Source: Bostrychus sinensis
Taxonomy: Eukaryota; Chordata; Actinopteri; Gobiiformes; Eleotridae
Reading direction: 5' to 3'
DNA: 64,000 bases
Assembly: GCA_020698575.1 (NCBI GenBank)
Contig: CM036257.1
Location: 23,699,520-23,763,519 of the forward strand
Within the stretch, counting starts at the first letter, position 1; each line of letters opens with the position of its first letter. Shown piece by piece: positions 59,332-64,000 of the stretch. Position numbers and translations under genes: made by a program. Below the pieces are notes generated by a model, which ran no database searches, was not told the origin of the DNA, and was given only the letters and a program-made list of their open reading frames with translations.

Positions 59332-59650
59332 GCATGGTGGCAGAGTCTTATTATGAGTCTTATTATTTGTAGGTTGTGGGTTTAATTCTTTGGCCAGCAA
59401 TCTGTCATCCCTGTGATACTGTGGGTTCTCTCTGGCTTCCAAAGACATGCATGTGTTAGGTGAATTGGTGAATCTAAATTGCCCATAGCCCATGAATGTG
59501 AAAGTAAATGGTTGTCTGTCAGTGTGTGTCTCTGTCTCAACTAACCTTCAATTAACTTTAGGATGTACCCCTCCAAATGCCCATAGTTGCTGGAATAGGC
59601 CCCAAACAACCACAACCCTTAAGGAATAAGCAGAGGAAGATGAATGAATG
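59332..59650 (+). mobile_element. SINE family S2, full length
   Basis: Head GCATGGTGGCAGAGTCTTAT, B-box-like GGTTGTGGGTTTAATTCTTT, body GACATGCATGTGTTAGGTGA, then AAATGCCCATAGTTGCTGGA and tail GAATAAGCAGAGGAAGATGA. Most complete S2 copy in the window. Confidence 0.8.
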
Positions 59651-60361
59651 ACAAAGGAGTTAAATTACATACAGAAATTGACTTATACCTGCCCTGAGTG
59701 CTGTTTACCGTATCATAAATCATTCACTTACAATTTTGTTACTGCAAGTCCTGCATCCAAACATACAACACAATCAGATCTGTCTAAATATTGCATGTAC
59801 ATGTGTATTATTGAGTGGCATATGCTGCTACTACACACGCCACAAAAACTCGCTGGCTGCCCGAGACACACTCTCAGAAAAATGTCTAGTCAACAACATA
59901 TTGCTGCTTTGTACAAAAATGGCATCCCCCAATAGTTACAAAAAAAGAAAAAAGAAAAAAAACACAAACATTTGGCTGGTGCACACACTGCTCCTCTGGC
60001 TTCAGACAGGAAGAAGGGGTTGCCTAGGAAACGGCGGGAAGGAACCCTAGTTATTCGTGTCGAGCATATTTTCATTTTGGGCTGCAACCGAAAAAGAAAA
60101 AAAAAAAACACACACACAGGATAGAGAGAGCGGGTGACAACTTATGCTTTACTCTCCAGTGGTGTAGCACAGACACACAAATGCATACACAAAACTATTT
60201 ACTGCTGTTTTTAACCTTGCATTGATTTACTTGAGCTTATTACCCAAGATGTAAACATTAATGTTGTTATGTTTATAACTCAATGGTGTTTATTAATATT
60301 GAAGTAAATAAAGAAAAAACGAATTACTAATCTTTAACTTAACTAATGCTTTATGGTGTAT
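59651..60361. other. Intron 2 stretch, nothing recognised
   Basis: Two A-rich tracts (about 59940-59961 and 60090-60108) and AT-rich sequence. No exon. Confidence 0.4.
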
Positions 60362-60968
60362 TAATGTTGTAGTCAAGACCGTACTAATCAAGACCAAGAC
60401 CAGTCCAAGGCCAGAGTGAACCAAGACAAAGACAAAGCCTTAAAAAGTCAGACAATGCCATGTGAGCCTCCAACAATGAAATTTCTCTATATTCCAAAAT
60501 GTATGACATGTTTTTTCCCCAGAGATTTCTTTAAAAACAGAGACTGTTGGCTAAACATTGCTTAATTAAGTGATATTGTAAAATAAATGCTTCTTTGTTA
60601 TTCATTTAAACTCAATTGATTTTTATGTACTTAATGTAGACAATCTCTGGCGGCCCCCTCTGCAGTATCTTCACAGCCCACCAGTTGGCTCCGGACCCCA
60701 TTTTGGGAACCACTGATCTAATGCAACAAACAGAGATCATTTTCCTGATTCTTTTATGCGGAAAACTAATAACTCAAAAATATGAAGAATAGCATTTTCT
60801 AATGTTTGGTAAATAACATCCGAGACTGAGACTAAGACCGAGTAAAATTGGATTTGAGACCAAGACCAAGACCAATTAAAACTCCAGCTGAGACCAAGAC
60901 AAGACCAAGACCTTAAAAAATGGTCTCAAGGCCAAGCTCAAGCCCAAGTCTCGAGCGCTACAAGGTTA
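60362..60968. mobile_element. hAT-like element, 607 bp, perfect 8-bp target duplication
   Basis: Left end TAATGTTGTAGTCAAGACCG; right end CTCGAGCGCTACAAGGTTA. Flanked by TGGTGTAT at 60354-60361 and 60969-60976. Same family as 44048 and 48622. A fragment of another hAT-like end (CCCCATTTTGGGAACCACTG, to 60715) is embedded. Confidence 0.9.
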
Positions 60969-60976
60969 TGGTGTAT

Positions 60977-61416
60977 TTTCCTAAAGTGTCACCTCTTTTC
61001 TCTCGCTCTTTCTCTGAGGCAGACATCCTGACTGATTTGACACACTTGTTGCCACATTTCATTGTTTCTTTCTCTCTCTACAAACGTAATTTAGTACAAG
61101 CATCTCATTAGGACGACCCTATCCGAGTTTGTATTCTTTTGTCAGAGTGAGGCGATCCTAAGTGTCGGTCGGTGGTGCACGGGAGGCATGATGCACTCGT
61201 CTTCCCAAAATAGCGCTCCCTTAAAAAAAAAACTGGTTACATAAGCAGTGTCTGTGCAGAGAGGCTTCACCTTGAGCCCGGGGTTGTTCTTTTACAGATG
61301 TAGTGTCCCGTTTGGCCACAGGAGGTCGCTGTGGGTCATCCTTTGGCACGGAGTAGATACTGAGCCTCCCTGAGAACACTACCTCTGTAAAGGAGATGGT
61401 CAAGGGCATTTGGTAA
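60977..61416. other. Intron 2 stretch before the minisatellite
   Basis: Mixed sequence, GC-richer at 61140-61370. No exon recognised. Confidence 0.4.
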
Positions 61417-64000
61417 CATACTTCATACACATACTGCATACTTCATACACATACTGCATACTTCATACACATACTGCATACTGCATACACATACTGCATA
61501 CTTCATACACATACTGCATACTTCATACACATACTGCATACTTCATACACATACTGCATACTTTATACACATACTGCATACTTCATACACATACTGCATA
61601 CTTCATACACATACTGCATACTTTATACACATACTGCATACTTCATACACATACTGCATACTTTATACACATACTGCATACTTCATACACATACTGCATA
61701 CTTCATACACATACTGCATACTTCATACACATACTTCATACACATACTGCATACTTCATACACATACTGCATACTTCATACACATACTGCATACTTCATA
61801 CACATACTTCATACACATACTGCATACTTCATACACATACTTCATACACATACTGCATACTTCATACACATACTGCATACACATACTGCATACTTCATAC
61901 ACATACTGCATACTTTATACACATACTTCATACACATACTGCATACTTCATACACATACTTAATACACATACTGCATACTTCATACACATACTGCATACT
62001 TCATACACATACTGCATACTTCATACACATACTGCATACTTCATACACATACTGCATACTTCATACACATACTTCATACACATACTGCATACTTCATACA
62101 CATACTGCATACTTCATACACATACTTCATACACATACTGCATACTTCATACACATACTTCATACACATACTGCATACTTCATACACATACTGCATACTT
62201 TATACACATACTTCATACACATACTGCATACTTCATACACATACTTAATACACATACTGCATACTTCATACACATACTGCATACTTCATACACATACTGC
62301 ATACTTCATACACATACTTCATACATACTGCATACTTCATACACATACTTCATACACATACTGCATACTTCATACACATACTGCATACTTCATACACATA
62401 CTGCATACTTCATACACATACTGCATACTTCATACACATACTGCATACTTCATACACATACTGCATACTTCATACACATACTGCATACTTCATACACATA
62501 CTTCATACACATACTGCATACTTCATACACATACTGCATACTTCATACACATACTGCATACTTCATACACATACTGCATACTTCATAACACATACTTCAT
62601 ACACATACTGCATACTTCATACACATACTTCATACACATACTGCATACTTCATACACATACTTCATACACATACTGCATACTTCATACACATACTGCATA
62701 CTTCATACACATACTGCATACTTCATACACATACTGCATACTTCATACACATACTGCATACACATACTGCATACTTCATACACATACTGCATACTTCATA
62801 CACATACTGCATACTTCATACACATACTGATACACATACTGCATACTTCATACACATACTGCATACACATACTGCATACTTCATACACATACTGCATACT
62901 TTATACACATACTTCATACACATACTGCATACTTCATACACATACTGAATACACATACTGCATACTTCATACACATACTGCATACTTCATACACATACTG
63001 CATACTTCATACACATACTGCATACTTCATACACATACTTAATACACATACTGCATACTTCATACACATACTGCATACTTCATACACATACTTCATACAC
63101 ATACTGCATACTTCATACACATACTGCATACTTCATACACATACTTCATACACATACTGCATACTTCATACACATACTGCATACTTCATACACATACTGC
63201 ATACTTCATACACATACTGCATACTTCATACACATACTTCATACACATACTGCATACTTCATACACATACTGCATACTTATCATACATGCATACTTCATA
63301 CACATACTGCATACTTCATACACATACTTAATACACATACTGCATACTTCATACACATACTTCATACACATACTGCATACTTCATACACATACTGCATAC
63401 TTCATACACATACTGCATACTTCATACACATACTGCATACTTCATACACATACTTAATACACATACTGCATACTTCATACACATACTGCATACTTCATAC
63501 ACATACTGCATACTTCATACACATACTGCATACTTCATACACATACTGCATACTTCATACACATACTTCATACACATACTGCATACTTCATACACATACT
63601 GCATACTTCATACACATACTGCATACTTCATACACATACTGCATACTTCATACACATACTGCATACTTCATACACATACTGCATACTTCATACACATACT
63701 GCATACTTCATACACATACTTCATACACATACTGCATACTTCATACACATACTGCATACTTCATACACATACTGCATACTTCATACACATACTTCATACA
63801 CATACTGCATACTTCATACACATACTGCATACTTCATACACATACTGCATACTTCATACACATACTGCATACTTCATACACATACTTAATACACATACTG
63901 CATACTTCATACACATACTGCATACTTCATACACATACTGCATACTTCATACACATACTGCATACTTCATACACATACTGCATACACATACTGCATACTT
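61417..64000. repeat. 20-bp minisatellite, over 2.5 kb, running off the window
   Basis: The main unit is CATACTTCATACACATACTG (20 bp). A shorter 13-bp form arises where CTGCATA is missing. Scattered variants have TTTATAC, TTAATAC or single deletions. The units lack stop codons in the + frames, so a 392-codon frame stays open (period 20 residues), which is not evidence of a protein. The true array length is unknown because the window ends inside it. Confidence 0.95.

Larger units (their letters stand above)
51649..64000 (+). other. gphn: Gephyrin intron 2, 5' portion (runs off the window)
   Basis: Starts at donor GTGAGT at 51649. I looked for the next conserved gephyrin segment (Gly-Gly-Thr-Ile-Ser-Ala-Tyr) and did not see it before the minisatellite, so intron 2 is at least 12.3 kb. 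It holds several transposons and SINEs and ends in a 20-bp tandem array. Confidence 0.8.

Noticed and set aside
51649..61416. Gephyrin exon 3
   Set aside because: I looked for the conserved Leu-Gly-Gly-Thr-Ile-Ser-Ala-Tyr continuation after an AG acceptor and did not find it by eye. A protein-to-genome alignment would settle it.
61410..62588. 392-codon open frame on the + strand
   Set aside because: It lies entirely in the 20-bp minisatellite; the frame is open only because the unit has no stop codons. Its period of 20 residues equals three units.
61417..64000. CRISPR-like array
   Set aside because: Regular short repeats, but no unique spacers, no cas genes, and a vertebrate nuclear context. 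It is a plain minisatellite.

Overview
The window looks like nuclear DNA from a teleost fish, probably a percomorph-type genome. It holds one protein-coding gene that I can recognise, the 5' part of gephyrin (gphn), on the + strand. The evidence for a fish is the vertebrate gephyrin N-terminus split by GT-AG introns, two deleted copies of a fish-type Tc1 transposon, tRNA- and 5S-headed SINEs, many short hAT-like DNA transposons and abundant simple repeats. There is nothing bacterial or viral: no operons, no ribosome binding sites and no long unique ORFs.

Layout. Positions 1-7.5 kb are the upstream flank, made mostly of repeats. A pyrimidine-rich then GC-rich promoter/5' UTR lies just before the start codon at 7670. 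Exon 1 coding sequence is 7670-7733 (21 codons plus one base). Intron 1 runs 7734-51569, about 43.8 kb. Exon 2 is 51570-51648 (79 bases) and continues the same reading frame. Intron 2 runs from 51649 past the window end; I found no third exon. The window ends inside a 20-bp minisatellite that starts near 61417. Only 143 bases of the 64 kb are recognised coding sequence.

The rest is a layered transposon record. Several hAT-like non-autonomous elements can be bounded to the base by 8-bp target-site duplications: 13572-13888, 19645-19998, 24103-24443, 37735-38883, 39772-40460, 43059-43367, 48622-49454, 52103-52516, 56785-57384 and 60362-60968. Several are nested, so their relative ages can be read. 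One SINE group shows head swapping: a tRNA-like head and a 5S rRNA-like head sit on the same body. A 125-bp near-perfect hairpin lies at 12698-12822. Large tandem arrays include a 42-bp minisatellite at 34897-35611, a CT-rich array at 40549-41039, ACT/AGT arrays beside one recurring dispersed repeat, and a (CT)n(TA)27 tract ending 49 bases before exon 2.

I see no convincing new gene system. The long ORFs away from gphn are open frames through tandem repeats or chance. The items most worth a second look are the hairpin, the shared-body SINEs, the link between a dispersed repeat and trinucleotide arrays, and the tract beside the exon 2 acceptor. All family assignments come from recall and reading by eye, not from a database search.
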